A stretch of 64,000 bases of DNA from Chitinophaga polysaccharea (GTDB taxonomy: Bacteria > Bacteroidota > Bacteroidia > Chitinophagales > Chitinophagaceae), in the NCBI RefSeq assembly GCF_007829335.1, contig NZ_VIWO01000005.1, forward strand, positions 434,001 to 498,000, read 5' to 3'. Below the pieces are notes generated by a model, which saw only the letters and a program-made list of their open reading frames with translations, did no database searches and was not told the origin of the DNA. Each line of letters starts with the position of its first letter. Positions within the stretch are counted from its first letter, which is position 1. This document shows positions 10,801 through 18,770 of this stretch, piece after piece. The position numbers and the translations under genes were made by a program.

Positions 10801-11246
10801 AATCGCACTGCCACGCCGGGCAATGGATGATTACTCATATCCGTTACCCGTCCTTTAATGGTAATGGCTACAGGCGCTTCCCCGCGCTTGCGTGTTACCA
10901 CTATGGTGTTTTCCTGGATGGTATAAAGAAAGGGCTGGTTCACGAAACTTTTCTGCAATACTTCTTCTACGGTGGCGTTGTTAACACGTATATCCACCCG
11001 TTTGGCATCTCTTAACGTTTCTACATCCCATAAAACGTTATAGGCCGTTTGCTTCCGTATCTGGCGGAATACATCTTCGAGTGAGATCTGTTTAGCTGAT
11101 AGCGTTATCTTCTGCGCATAGCTGGAAGCGCTTACCTCCATAAGAACTGCGATCATTAAAACAAAGGTCAGTTTCATAATCAACAGGAGTTTTTTGTGCG
11201 TACAACTGCCTTTTTCATGGCATACGTCAGGTATGTAAAATTTCAT
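7812..11246 (-). CDS. SusC/RagA-type TonB-dependent receptor with STN domain
   Basis: 1144 residues. The signal sequence lies behind a long charged extension (second Met at residue 24), followed by an STN domain (about 45-120; KITLSAKQISLEDVFRQIRKQT), a carboxypeptidase-regulatory-like beta domain (about 128-205), the TonB plug (about 210-335, with GEVVVAYGRQ at the TonB-box position and the RIRGAAS and VVVDGQP motifs of SusC) and a large 22-strand-type barrel ending in Leu. It imports the glycan captured by the SusD lipoprotein. The STN domain indicates signalling to the FecR protein encoded immediately upstream. Confidence 0.95.
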   Translation of the reverse strand: MKFYIPDVCHEKGSCTHKKLLLIMKLTFVLMIAVLMEVSASSYAQKITLSAKQISLEDVFRQIRKQTAYNVLWDVETLRDAKRVDIRVNNATVEEVLQKSFVNQPFLYTIQENTIVVTRKRGEAPVAITIKGRVTDMSNHPLPGVAVRLKGTQTGTATQPDGSYSINVPDGEGVLSFKYLGYTPKEVPINGQTVINVQLEQTSSQLGEVVVAYGRQHTREIVGAVATLSATDIKDQSTGTFAERLQGKLPGAQVAQTTGRPGQSMDLRIRGAASLTSNVRPLVVVDGQPMLGDPDNINNINPDEIESFTILKDASSTALYGSRAANGVILITTKRGKSGATQINFNSYYGAASLMRELIPPVMDATQLATYMKGFYEDKIKYEGYTGGIPAVYQNPEQYGKGTDWFSVLTRTAPVQNYSIAINTGNDKSAFSMVGGYFDQQGILKNTGYKRFSLRVNGDFNLGKRVKLGFGVAPSMQLEHNNRQGTGFNVDGQRAIFASASMMPTMGSPYNPDGSLALGISGFTNQFVWANPLRQLLEVQDDANRLRVLANLFTEIKLLEHLTFRASGSADVGNMTRNRFIPSTSMGGFNALPIENPPPGNNTALGESLINNVYSWLNENTLTYQNRFGENHSLNVMGGFTVQRSTAFSSDVVGRDYPDNSVSQLSAATRFTTNTSRFDAWTMASLLARVNYSYKDRYFLQATMRSDGSSRFGADHRWGTFPSIGASWMVSDEAFLKNISQLSLLKVRASYGLTGMNEMGGNYRFAAGVGSANYVFSNGLAPGKVQNSLGNQGLAWERNKQLDIGFDLGLFDNRITLAYDYYDKLTDGLLFTVPVPQSSGFSSVQDNLGDIRQWGHEITVSTKNLVGAFKWNTDFNISFNRNIVKRIGLNNISFADAPTTTLSEFTDYRTLVGKPVGQFYGYVFDGIFKNQAEADAGPKYYGTGTTTLSQAGTVRFKDLNGDGKITFPEDQTVIGDPNPKFIFGLSNSFQYKNFDLSIAISGTYGNKLKNGMQESTYNLDGVFNGPPELLNRWRSESDPGDGKVARTLANTTAAYRTDNTLFIHDASHITINNITLGYMLRKFRTQYIKNLRLYASAQNVYIFTSYPGNPEVSAGGLAFVTQQGQDLGAYPLQRTFTFGLNLGL

Positions 11247-11357
11247 TACATTTGGATGTTTGAGTTCTATAATCAGATGACTGTGACTACAATTGCGAGA
11301 AAAATTTGTCTTCCACAGGGATAAGCGCTCAAACTGACCGTTTCCGCGGTCATTCTT

Positions 11358-11381
11358 CCGGGGGCGTTGGCGCGCTCCCGG
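11358..11381. other. GC-rich hairpin between fecR and susC-like genes
   Basis: CCGGGGGCG pairs with CGCTCCCGG (one wobble or mismatch) around a 6-base loop in the 171-base gap after the FecR stop. No T-run follows in the direction of transcription, so I would not call it a terminator. It may be an mRNA stability or attenuation element in the SusC leader. Confidence 0.3.
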
Positions 11382-11417
11382 TTGTTTTTATAGCCTTCCT
11401 GCGGATTGCAGATAGTT

Positions 11418-12584
11418 TTATGGCATAACGATGATCCTCCTTCCTTCTGTTTTAAAGTGAACGGCGCCGGTGAGTTCCAGCATCCTTAATATTTCAGATA
11501 CATTTTTATAGCGTGACAAGCTCCCACCGATGGCCTTTTTCGACACATCGCCCTGGTAAGTAATTTCTACATTATACCAGCGGCTGATTTGCCGCATAAC
11601 ATTTTCTATTTTATCATTATTAAATAAGAAGTAGCCATTTTTCCAGGCTACAGCCTCTTCGGTATCGGCGGCTTTGATATCCATTTTTCCGGACACCTTA
11701 TGCAGGATAGCCTCTTTGCCGGGCACCAGTAATAAGTTGGTTTGATCATAGTTTATCTTTACAGCTCCTTCCAGGAGCGTAGTGATATTATGCTGTTCGT
11801 CGGGATAAGCATTGATATTAAAATGGGTACCCAATACCTGCACCGTCATGGATTTATCGGTGGTGGTATTTACGGTGACGAGGAAAGGTTTCGTTTTATC
11901 TTTAGCTACTTCAAAATAGGCTTCACCGGTCAATTGCACCTGGCGCTCATTTCCGGGGAAAGTAGTAGGGAAGCGCAGGGAAGATCCGGCATTCAGCCAC
12001 ACTTTAGTGCCATCCTGCAACGTTACCTGGTATTGCCCTCCATAGGGCGTGCTTACGGTGTTGTAAACAACCGCCATAGTCCCTTGCGCTGCTACATTAT
12101 TATATAGCAGGTTAGCGCTGTCTGTTTTATTTACTGCCGCATTGCCCTGCCGGGAAATCACGCCGTTCTTCGCATCTTCCAGTATCACTTTGTCGCCGTT
12201 ATCCAGCGTTAATATAGCTTTATTACTACCGGGACCAATATCACCGATGGCCTGTGCAATGGCTGCTGGTTTAGGCGCCGGATGAAGCCGCGGATAAATA
12301 AAATAGGCGGCAATACCCAATATAACGATTACAGAGGCGGCGGCCGATAGGTAATATACTACCCGTTTGGAACCTTTTGGGGCAACTGACGGCACTTCCA
12401 TTTGCTGGTGCAGGCGCATCAGCATACGCAAACGTACCGTTTCCTCCTCGTCAACGGTATCGGACGGCCATTCGGCATCGGTTTGATTACGATGCTGGTA
12501 CCAGTCCATCAGCGTTTCTTCCTCCGCTGGCGTAATGGTGCCCTCCAGGTATTTTTCAATGAGTTGAGATATATTGTCCTTCAA
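11418..12584 (-). CDS. FecR-family anti-sigma factor (TTG start)
   Basis: 388 residues. No ATG lies upstream of the conserved N-terminus; TTG at 12584 (ISQLIEKYLEGT) gives the normal FecR beginning. A cytoplasmic sigma-binding region (1-70) is followed by one membrane segment (about 75-97), a periplasmic FecR domain (about 170-275, WLNAGSSLRFPTTF and GEAYFEVAKDKTKPF) and a C-terminal DUF4974-like domain (about 315-388). It would hold the cognate ECF sigma factor until the STN domain of the receptor signals substrate. It lies downstream of the duplicated sigma genes, one of which may be its partner. Confidence 0.93.
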   Translation of the reverse strand: MKDNISQLIEKYLEGTITPAEEETLMDWYQHRNQTDAEWPSDTVDEEETVRLRMLMRLHQQMEVPSVAPKGSKRVVYYLSAAASVIVILGIAAYFIYPRLHPAPKPAAIAQAIGDIGPGSNKAILTLDNGDKVILEDAKNGVISRQGNAAVNKTDSANLLYNNVAAQGTMAVVYNTVSTPYGGQYQVTLQDGTKVWLNAGSSLRFPTTFPGNERQVQLTGEAYFEVAKDKTKPFLVTVNTTTDKSMTVQVLGTHFNINAYPDEQHNITTLLEGAVKINYDQTNLLLVPGKEAILHKVSGKMDIKAADTEEAVAWKNGYFLFNNDKIENVMRQISRWYNVEITYQGDVSKKAIGGSLSRYKNVSEILRMLELTGAVHFKTEGRRIIVMP

Positions 12585-12681
12585 CGTATGGTTTTTATAG
12601 TTACAGCAATATGTACCACGGAAATAAGGTTATCCCTTAGTGTCTGAAATAATTTTTTTGAGAGAGAAAAAATGACTGGTA
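12585..12681. repeat. Duplicated intergenic segment, copy 1
   Basis: The ~100 bases after this sigma gene resemble the bases after the second sigma gene (13260-13367). On the minus strand both contain, in order, a CACTAAGGGA element, a GTACATAT element and CTGTAACT. The copy between sigma and FecR reaches almost to the FecR start, so the duplication breakpoint is close to that start. The element could also be a promoter or leader for fecR. Confidence 0.55.
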
Positions 12682-13227
12682 TCAGTAAGGAGGATTCAAT
12701 TTAAGCTTCAGCACTTTCAACGCCTTGGTAAGGTGCGATTCTGCCGTTTTCTCCGCGATGCCCATTCGCCGTGCTACTTCAGGGATCGTGAGCCCATCGA
12801 TCCTGCTTAGCTTGAATACCAGGCGGCATTTTTCAGGCAATACTTCTACAATCCCGTTGATATGTTGCTGCAAAAACCGGGTATAGATCTTTTCTTCATC
12901 CCAGGTGCTGGTGGCCGGTCCTGCTGTTTGCGCGATAATTTCCGCCCGGCGCTTTTGGCGCAGGTAACGTTTAAAAACGGACAGCCTTACGGCGGTGGCC
13001 AGGTAAGCATTCAGCTGATCGACACACAGGTCATGGCGCCGGTTCCAGAGGCTGATAAAGACTTCCTGTACAATTTCCTCCGCCGCAGCTTTATTCCTGT
13101 TATGGATATAGGCGATGGCCAACAGCTTCTTCCAATAGCGTTGGTAAATTTCGGTAAAAGCATGCCGGTCGCCCTTTCCCAGGGACGTCATTAAGTCTGC
13201 ATCCGTTTGTTGCTGGTACACCTTCAT
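12682..13227 (-). CDS. ECF sigma factor, copy 1 (FecR-proximal)
   Basis: 181 residues from ATG 13227; an upstream TTG at 13239 adds four unmatched residues and is not preferred. Region sigma2 (about 20-90, AFTEIYQRYWKKLLAIAYIH, EEIVQEVFISLWNRR) and sigma4 (about 125-178, VLPEKCRLVFKLSRIDGLTIPEVARRMGIAEKTAESHL) are complete. It is about 82% identical, without gaps, to the neighbouring sigma gene. It should transcribe the SusC/SusD operon once released from FecR. Confidence 0.93.
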   Translation of the reverse strand: MKVYQQQTDADLMTSLGKGDRHAFTEIYQRYWKKLLAIAYIHNRNKAAAEEIVQEVFISLWNRRHDLCVDQLNAYLATAVRLSVFKRYLRQKRRAEIIAQTAGPATSTWDEEKIYTRFLQQHINGIVEVLPEKCRLVFKLSRIDGLTIPEVARRMGIAEKTAESHLTKALKVLKLKLNPPY

Positions 13228-13259
13228 ACAATTGGCCAATTTCCGCCCCGTGCCAGGCG

Positions 13260-13367
13260 AAATACATTATTTTCCAATAACATGGAATTACAGTTACAGG
13301 GATATGTACCCTAAGGGGCCTACTTTCCCTTAGTGCAGGTGCTACTTTTTTTGTGAAGTGGAAAAAT
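13260..13367. repeat. Duplicated intergenic segment, copy 2
   Basis: This is the partner of the segment at 12585-12681 and lies between the two sigma genes. It retains CACTAAGGGA, GTACATAT and CTGTAACT in the same order and spacing. It shows that the duplicated unit was sigma gene plus downstream spacer, not the coding sequence alone. Confidence 0.55.
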
Positions 13368-13952
13368 CTATGGGATCAGTACCTTCAGGAGCAGCATCAG
13401 TCCCCATATATAAGGACGATTCAATTTGAGTTTCAGTACTTTCAGGGCTTTGGTGAGGTGTGCTTCTGCTGTTTTTTCGGCAATGCCCATACGCTGGGCA
13501 ACTTCTGGGATGCTCAGCCCCTCTACTCTGCTTAGTTTAAATACCAGGCGGCATTTTTCGGGTAAAACTTCCACGATCCCATTGATCTGTTGTTGCAGGA
13601 ACCGGGTATAGATCTTTTCTTCGTCCCAGCCGGATATCACCGGGTCGGCAGTTGCGGCAATGATCTGCTCCCGGCGTTGCTGCCGGGCATACTGTTTAAA
13701 AACAGATAGCCGTACGGCGGTGGCCAGGTAAGCATTTACTTTGTCAACAGACAGCTCCTGCCGCCTGTTCCACAGGCTGATAAACACTTCCTGTACAATT
13801 TCTTCCGCCACCGCTTTATCCCTGCAATGGATATATGCAATGGCCAGTAATTTCTTCCAGTAACGGTTGTAGATTTCGGTAAAGGCATGCCCATCGTCCT
13901 GTTGCAAGGACAACATCAGGTCTGCATCCGTTTGTTGCTGGTACCGGTTCAT
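13368..13952 (-). CDS. ECF sigma factor, copy 2 (distal)
   Basis: 194 residues with intact sigma2 and sigma4 regions. It aligns without gaps to copy 1 over 181 residues with about 33 differences. It ends with 13 extra hydrophobic residues (IWGLMLLLKVLIP), because the stop used by copy 1 is absent here. A near-consensus -7 box (TAATCTTG on the minus strand) lies about 25-30 bases upstream, so it probably has its own promoter. Whether it binds the same FecR is unknown. Confidence 0.92.
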   Translation of the reverse strand: MNRYQQQTDADLMLSLQQDDGHAFTEIYNRYWKKLLAIAYIHCRDKAVAEEIVQEVFISLWNRRQELSVDKVNAYLATAVRLSVFKQYARQQRREQIIAATADPVISGWDEEKIYTRFLQQQINGIVEVLPEKCRLVFKLSRVEGLSIPEVAQRMGIAEKTAEAHLTKALKVLKLKLNRPYIWGLMLLLKVLIP

Positions 13953-14149
13953 ATAAGTGGTGTGGTACGCAAGATTATAAAAATAAATCCAGCTTTTGCA
14001 CCAGGAAACAGAAATATAATATTATATAAAACAATACTATAAATAATTGCCTTTTCGTCCGGGATATAGCCATCCATGACAACCAGAAAGATGATTATAA
14101 TGAAACACCAGCAGTATGATATGTAGATACACATCCATCTGTTTATCAT
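13949..14149 (-). CDS. Possible small membrane protein overlapping sigma gene start
   Basis: 66 codons encode two hydrophobic stretches (about residues 6-25 and 38-62). The TGA overlaps the ATG of the distal sigma gene (ATGA). No family is recognised. The DNA here is A+T-rich, which favours chance hydrophobic frames, and a candidate sigma promoter lies inside the frame. It is therefore only a weak candidate. Confidence 0.2.
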   Translation of the reverse strand: MINRWMCIYISYCWCFIIIIFLVVMDGYIPDEKAIIYSIVLYNIIFLFPGAKAGFIFIILRTTPLI

Positions 14150-14153
14150 TCAT

Positions 14154-14566
14154 TTCTTTATTTAAAAACGAGCTCACCGCAACGCGGCCGTTTAGTCCTC
14201 CTCTCCTGATTTTATTTCACCCCCGATATTTTCGCGTTTACTAACCCAAAACGATCGTTTGCCAAAAAAAAATAATTGTCAACGGGCAAACTCTTATTTT
14301 AGCATTTGAATGTCATGGTGAAATTACTTTCACACTTTGAGTAAATGAATCTAGCGAGTGAACGAGCCTGACTTACTAACCTGACGATAATTTTAGCCAA
14401 CCTTCTCCTTCGACAAATCCTCAATGCCGCCAGACATGTGCCTTCCGGCAGGTATGTAACTTTTATTGTCTTCATAGGATTGCAGCTATAGCCTGGCTAA
14501 CTGGGCGATTTTTTTTTGCGATTCAAGTTCAAAAACTTAGGAAATGTATAATATAAATATACTTTC
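14154..14566. other. Divergent intergenic region
   Basis: About 410 bases separate the sigma operon (minus) from the esterase gene (plus). A weak plus-strand promoter candidate is TTG at 14276 with TAGCATTTG at 14300-14308 (spacing somewhat long for the Bacteroidota consensus). No gene, RNA or convincing repeat is visible. Confidence 0.4.
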
Positions 14567-17500
14567 ATGAGTATTAATTTTAAATACATACACCTTCTAG
14601 TGCCCATCATGCTTGGCCTGCATGTAGTCAATGCACAATCAGCATTAAATCCCAACGATCCGGTTATCACTTACAATTCAGCAGCTCCGCCGGCTACCCC
14701 ACAATATAATAAAATCACTAAGTGGGTTAGAACTGTAACCATGGCCTATAATACCGATTCCTATAAATGCTATATTTATAAAAATATGGCGTTCCGCCTC
14801 AAATTCCCCAAAACGTATGTTCCTGGTATAAATGATGGAAAAAAATATCCCATATTCCTGTTCTTTGCCGGAGTAGGCGAAAAAGGAACGATTTACAATA
14901 ATGAAAAGCAGCTAACTTGGGGAGGACAGCTATGGGCTTCCCGTGTAGACAATGGTCAATTCGATGGCTACCTTCTTTATCCCCAAAGCCAGGGTGGCTA
15001 TTGGGGGCCTAATGACTACGACAATCTGAAAGAGGTAGTAGACTCAATAGTTAGCTCTTGTAAAGGTGATCCTGATCGTTTAGTTTTGAATGGCTTGTCT
15101 GGTGGAGGATGGGGCACCTGGGAATTTACCTTCCGCTACCCTCAACTTGTAGCTGCATTCCTTCCCATGAGTGCTATGACGCTGGCTTATGGTGATTCTA
15201 TCAACATATTCAAATACACCCCCCTGTGGCTTTTCCAGGGCGGATTGGATGGTAGCCCAGCCCCTTACACCACCAACCAGGTAGCCGCCAGGATAGTAGC
15301 AGCAGGCGGTAATTTTAAACTCACTACTTATCCTAAAGATGGGCACAACACCTGGACAGACGCATGGAATGAACCGGATTTTACCCCTTTCATGCTAAGA
15401 GCCAACAGGCTGAATCCATACCCCTTATTTCATGCTACTACATTTTGTCCGGGGCAGTCTATCACCATTGGTATAGCTCCCAGATTCCAGCAATATGAAT
15501 GGCAGAAAAACGGTGTCACCATTTCTATTACTACTGCCGACTCGTTGGTAGTAACCAGCCCCGGTAGTTATCGTGTAAGAGGCAAGTTGCCCAATGGATG
15601 GACCGGTTGGTCACCGACGCCATTGGTGATCAGTTATAAACCTTCTTCTCCTGCACCAATCGTGACTACTTCTCCGGCCCTTGCCAGCAATGTATTGCCC
15701 GCCCCCGACGGCAGTACCACCGTTACAATGCAGGTACCTACAGGTATGATCCAGTATGAATGGAGACGTGCGGGCAGTAATACAGTACTCAGCAGTACGA
15801 ACACCTACACTACGTCTGTGGCAGGTGGCTATCTGGCACGTGTAACGGCTCCCAATTACTGTATCGGCGCTTATTCCGACACCTTTAAAGTCATTAACGC
15901 CACCGGCTTAAATGGCCCTGCCGCCATCAGCAACCTCACGGTAAGTAGTGTCACCTCAACCTCCATCTCGCTTTCATGGACCAAGAGCTCTACGCAGGTA
16001 TACAGCGAAAAATATTTTGAAATTTACCGAGGCACTCAAACCGGTGGGCCCTATACGCTGGTAGGAAAAACCGGCACCAATGTACTAACGTTTACCAATA
16101 GCGGTCTTATTGGAAATACCAGCTACTTCTATAAGGTACGTCCGGTAAATGATTATGCTGCCGGCCCGGTATCTGCTGAAGTAAGAGGAACAACCGCTCC
16201 ATACGGCCCCGCTGTATCCACCAGTAAGTGGTTCATGAACTTCATGCTCAATAACCATGTAAGTGCACCGTGGAATAATATTTCCGGCGCTACGACCACT
16301 AACTTGAAGGACAGCGCCGGACATGCCACCAATGTAAGTCTTACTTTCAGTGACACCTGGTGGGCAGCTGGCACAGAAGGCCCTGTTACGGGCAATAATA
16401 GCGGTATATATCCGGATTCTGTGATGGCGGAATACCTGTATTTTGGCTCTTTGTCAGGCTTCTTCACGGGAGCACCTGCCATGCACGGTCGTATCTCCGG
16501 CCTGGAAGCTTACAAAACTTATACAGTGAAATTCTACTCCGGTTCCAAGTGGTGGGCACCTCAGCCTGACAATGGCAGTACACAATACACTATCAACGGT
16601 ATTACCCAATCACTGTATGTTCAAAATAATACCTCCCACCTTGCCATCTTCCAAAACGTAGCAACAGATGCGACCGGTCAGATTAACTTTACACTGAGCA
16701 TTCCTTCGGGTGGACAGGTAGGTTATCTCAATGCAATGGAAGTAGATCCAGGCTCATCTGGTAATCATCCACCAGTAATAACAGACATCAGCAACCAAAC
16801 ACTCAATGCCGGCACTACGCTCAGCATACCTGTAACAGCTATAGATCCGGACGGAGATCCGATTACCTATAGTACAGTAAACCTGCCATCGTTCGTGACG
16901 CTAGTCCAATCCGGAGGTAAAACATCGTTGTCCGTTGCCCCTCCGGCCGGCACTTCAGGTACCTTCAGTAATATCCGGGTGATAGCACGGGATTCCCATA
17001 ATGCTGCAGATACAACCACCTTCAGCATCACTGTAAACATACCTGCTACTTCGAATGGCAGCTATAAACTGTTCCTGAACTTCAAACTCAATAACACGGC
17101 TCCTGCGCCATGGAATAACCTCTCTACAGGAACTGCTTCCGGCCTTAAAAACGACCAGGGTCAAACTACTACTGTAGGACTCAGATTTGATGAAAGCTGG
17201 TGGGCAGCAGGTATAGAAGGAGCGGTTACGGGCAACAACAGTGGTGTTTACCCGGATGTAGTCCTCGCTGAATACCTTTACTTTGGTGCGCTCCCGGGCT
17301 TCTTTACCGGTGCGCCGGTCATGCACGGACATCTGACCGGGTTGAGCTCCAATACAACGTACACCATCAAATTCCTGTCTGACAGTAAATGGTGGGCGCC
17401 GCAACCAGACAATGGTAGTACCCAGTTTACCATTAATGGCATCAGCAAAACATTGAAAGCACAAAATAACACCTCTACTACCGCTGACTTTACTAATCTG

Positions 17501-17956
17501 ACTGCAAATGCCAACGGTGAGATAGCTTTTACCCTCAGCATTCCTACAGGCAGCCAGGTAGGCTATTTGAATGCAATGGAAATTGATGCCGTGTCAAATG
17601 TTCAGACCCTGCAACAAACGACGGTAATGGCCGCTAACATCCCGGATCATTCACCTGCTTTGACATCCGATAATAATCCAGCTGGCAGTATTCAGACTGC
17701 TATCTATCCAAATCCATTCACAGATAACCTGATTATAGATATGACACTACTGCATTCAGCTCCTGTGATGGCGATAGAAATAAGTGATCTGAATGGTAAA
17801 CGCGTTTATACAGAAATCAGAAGAGATGTGCCAGCCGGCAAAAACCTTGTCCGTATCAATACCTATAACAGTATTAGCATACCGGGTATATATCTTCTGA
17901 AGATAACAACTTCTACAGGTGAAACCAGGAGTGTGAAATTGGTGAAGGTAAATTAA
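14567..17956 (+). CDS. Type-IX-secreted multidomain esterase with duplicated module
   Basis: 1129 residues. Signal peptide (cleavage after VNAQ), then an alpha/beta-hydrolase esterase domain (about 30-290) with GLSGG nucleophile Ser178, probable acid Asp228 and His260 (KDGHNTW), in the style of PHB-depolymerase/feruloyl esterases. Next come two Ig-like segments (about 290-450), one fibronectin type III domain (about 455-545), a 173-residue module (555-727), a cadherin/dystroglycan-type Ig domain (about 735-825), a second copy of the module (835-1007) and a C-terminal type A sorting domain (YPNPFTDNL, NGKRVYT, GIYLLKI). The last domain targets the protein to the T9SS for surface display or release. 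The substrate is probably an acylated plant polysaccharide, but this is inferred only from domain style. It is monocistronic and ends at a strong terminator. Confidence 0.85.
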   Translation: MSINFKYIHLLVPIMLGLHVVNAQSALNPNDPVITYNSAAPPATPQYNKITKWVRTVTMAYNTDSYKCYIYKNMAFRLKFPKTYVPGINDGKKYPIFLFFAGVGEKGTIYNNEKQLTWGGQLWASRVDNGQFDGYLLYPQSQGGYWGPNDYDNLKEVVDSIVSSCKGDPDRLVLNGLSGGGWGTWEFTFRYPQLVAAFLPMSAMTLAYGDSINIFKYTPLWLFQGGLDGSPAPYTTNQVAARIVAAGGNFKLTTYPKDGHNTWTDAWNEPDFTPFMLRANRLNPYPLFHATTFCPGQSITIGIAPRFQQYEWQKNGVTISITTADSLVVTSPGSYRVRGKLPNGWTGWSPTPLVISYKPSSPAPIVTTSPALASNVLPAPDGSTTVTMQVPTGMIQYEWRRAGSNTVLSSTNTYTTSVAGGYLARVTAPNYCIGAYSDTFKVINATGLNGPAAISNLTVSSVTSTSISLSWTKSSTQVYSEKYFEIYRGTQTGGPYTLVGKTGTNVLTFTNSGLIGNTSYFYKVRPVNDYAAGPVSAEVRGTTAPYGPAVSTSKWFMNFMLNNHVSAPWNNISGATTTNLKDSAGHATNVSLTFSDTWWAAGTEGPVTGNNSGIYPDSVMAEYLYFGSLSGFFTGAPAMHGRISGLEAYKTYTVKFYSGSKWWAPQPDNGSTQYTINGITQSLYVQNNTSHLAIFQNVATDATGQINFTLSIPSGGQVGYLNAMEVDPGSSGNHPPVITDISNQTLNAGTTLSIPVTAIDPDGDPITYSTVNLPSFVTLVQSGGKTSLSVAPPAGTSGTFSNIRVIARDSHNAADTTTFSITVNIPATSNGSYKLFLNFKLNNTAPAPWNNLSTGTASGLKNDQGQTTTVGLRFDESWWAAGIEGAVTGNNSGVYPDVVLAEYLYFGALPGFFTGAPVMHGHLTGLSSNTTYTIKFLSDSKWWAPQPDNGSTQFTINGISKTLKAQNNTSTTADFTNLTANANGEIAFTLSIPTGSQVGYLNAMEIDAVSNVQTLQQTTVMAANIPDHSPALTSDNNPAGSIQTAIYPNPFTDNLIIDMTLLHSAPVMAIEISDLNGKRVYTEIRRDVPAGKNLVRINTYNSISIPGIYLLKITTSTGETRSVKLVKVN
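16229..16747 (+). repeat. 173-residue module, copy 1 (within esterase gene)
   Basis: Encodes residues 555-727. It aligns without a single gap to copy 2, at roughly 65% identity by eye. Shared blocks include APWNN, WWAAG, VTGNNSG, AEYLYFG, GFFTGAP, SKWWAPQPDNGSTQ and QVGYLNAME. The Trp/Asn/Gly-rich content suggests a carbohydrate-binding beta-sandwich. Confidence 0.85.
17069..17587 (+). repeat. 173-residue module, copy 2 (within esterase gene)
   Basis: Encodes residues 835-1007. It is exactly the same length as copy 1 (519 bases), and is separated from it by an Ig-like domain. The conserved blocks are the same as in copy 1. Confidence 0.85.
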
Positions 17957-18023
17957 GTTGTATTTAAAAGGAGGGCCCTTCACAATAACACGGAAGTCAG
18001 TCCTGTTTGTTCTTAAATAAAAG

Positions 18024-18058
18024 AAGTCTTGCAGTTTTAACGCTGCAAGACTTTTTTA
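18024..18058 (+). terminator. Intrinsic terminator of the esterase gene
   Basis: A perfect 11-base stem (AAGTCTTGCAG/CTGCAAGACTT) with an 8-base loop is followed by TTTTAG, 68 bases after the stop codon. Confidence 0.88.
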
Positions 18059-18235
18059 GTTAATGCTTTGTTGTATATAGTAGGGATAACATTCCGGAGA
18101 GAATGCAAATAGGGTTAACAAACAAGTGAAACAACAAGAACTAGTGACAGGGGGTTTGCTATGGCATACAACATATGCTCTCCGCTGTTACAGCGGATAA
18201 AAAGTGCGCAGGGTCGGATAACAGGAAGGGTTAAC

Positions 18236-18613
18236 TTAATCTTTCATTTCCACCATAATCAGTTTGATGGTGGTTTTCCCAATATTTTTTGCCATGTGTG
18301 TTACAGCAGGTACATAGATCGCGGTTCCGGCTTTGATATCCTGATCCTGGGCCGGTTTGTCTTTTTCGGTAAGCTGCACCTTTCCGGAAGTTTCTGCATA
18401 TACCACATGGTTAGGGTGACTATGCCAGGGTATTTCCACGCCTGGTTTCATTTCCACTTTTAGTACACGAACATGTTCATTGTCCAGCAGTACTTTGTTG
18501 TAACCTGCGGGCGCTACTTTTACAACATCCTGGGCCAGTGCTTTGTGAGGCACGCAAAGAGATAACACTACTGCTATTCCCAGCAGGAATGCCGATTTAG
18601 AGATTGATTTCAT
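18236..18613 (-). CDS. Secreted small cupin protein
   Basis: 125 residues with a signal peptide ending at ALAQ. A single cupin_2-type domain holds His64, His66 and His69 (HSHPNHVVY) plus a later His106 (THMAKN), which could bind a metal. No enzymatic function can be assigned; small periplasmic cupins are often sugar or metal binding. It is monocistronic and preceded by a good -7 box. Confidence 0.8.
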   Translation of the reverse strand: MKSISKSAFLLGIAVVLSLCVPHKALAQDVVKVAPAGYNKVLLDNEHVRVLKVEMKPGVEIPWHSHPNHVVYAETSGKVQLTEKDKPAQDQDIKAGTAIYVPAVTHMAKNIGKTTIKLIMVEMKD

Positions 18614-18642
18614 AACCAGGGGTTTAAGTGAAGAATTTCTGG

Positions 18643-18650
18643 CAAAGTTA
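18643..18650 (-). promoter_or_regulatory. Promoter -7 box of the cupin gene
   Basis: The minus strand reads TAACTTTG, an exact match to the Bacteroidota consensus TAnnTTTG, 30 bases before the ATG. No clear TTG lies at -33. Confidence 0.5.
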
Positions 18651-18707
18651 GCCCCTGGCGGGGGATGCGCGAAGCACCGGTTATTATCTGGTCTGCTATA
18701 ACGGAAA

Positions 18708-18748
18708 TCTGGCGACAGACCATCGATAAATGGTAAACTGCCGCCAGA
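18708..18748 (-). terminator. Two-tier hairpin downstream of the FAS1/TonB operon
   Basis: TCTGGCGACAG pairs with CTGCCGCCAGA (one mismatch) around an inner ACCAT/ATGGT stem. On the minus strand it is followed by TTTCC. It lies 23 bases after the last operon stop and is the likely end of the 15-kb minus-strand operon. Confidence 0.5.
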
Positions 18749-18770
18749 CGTTTCTCCTATATAACAGTTG

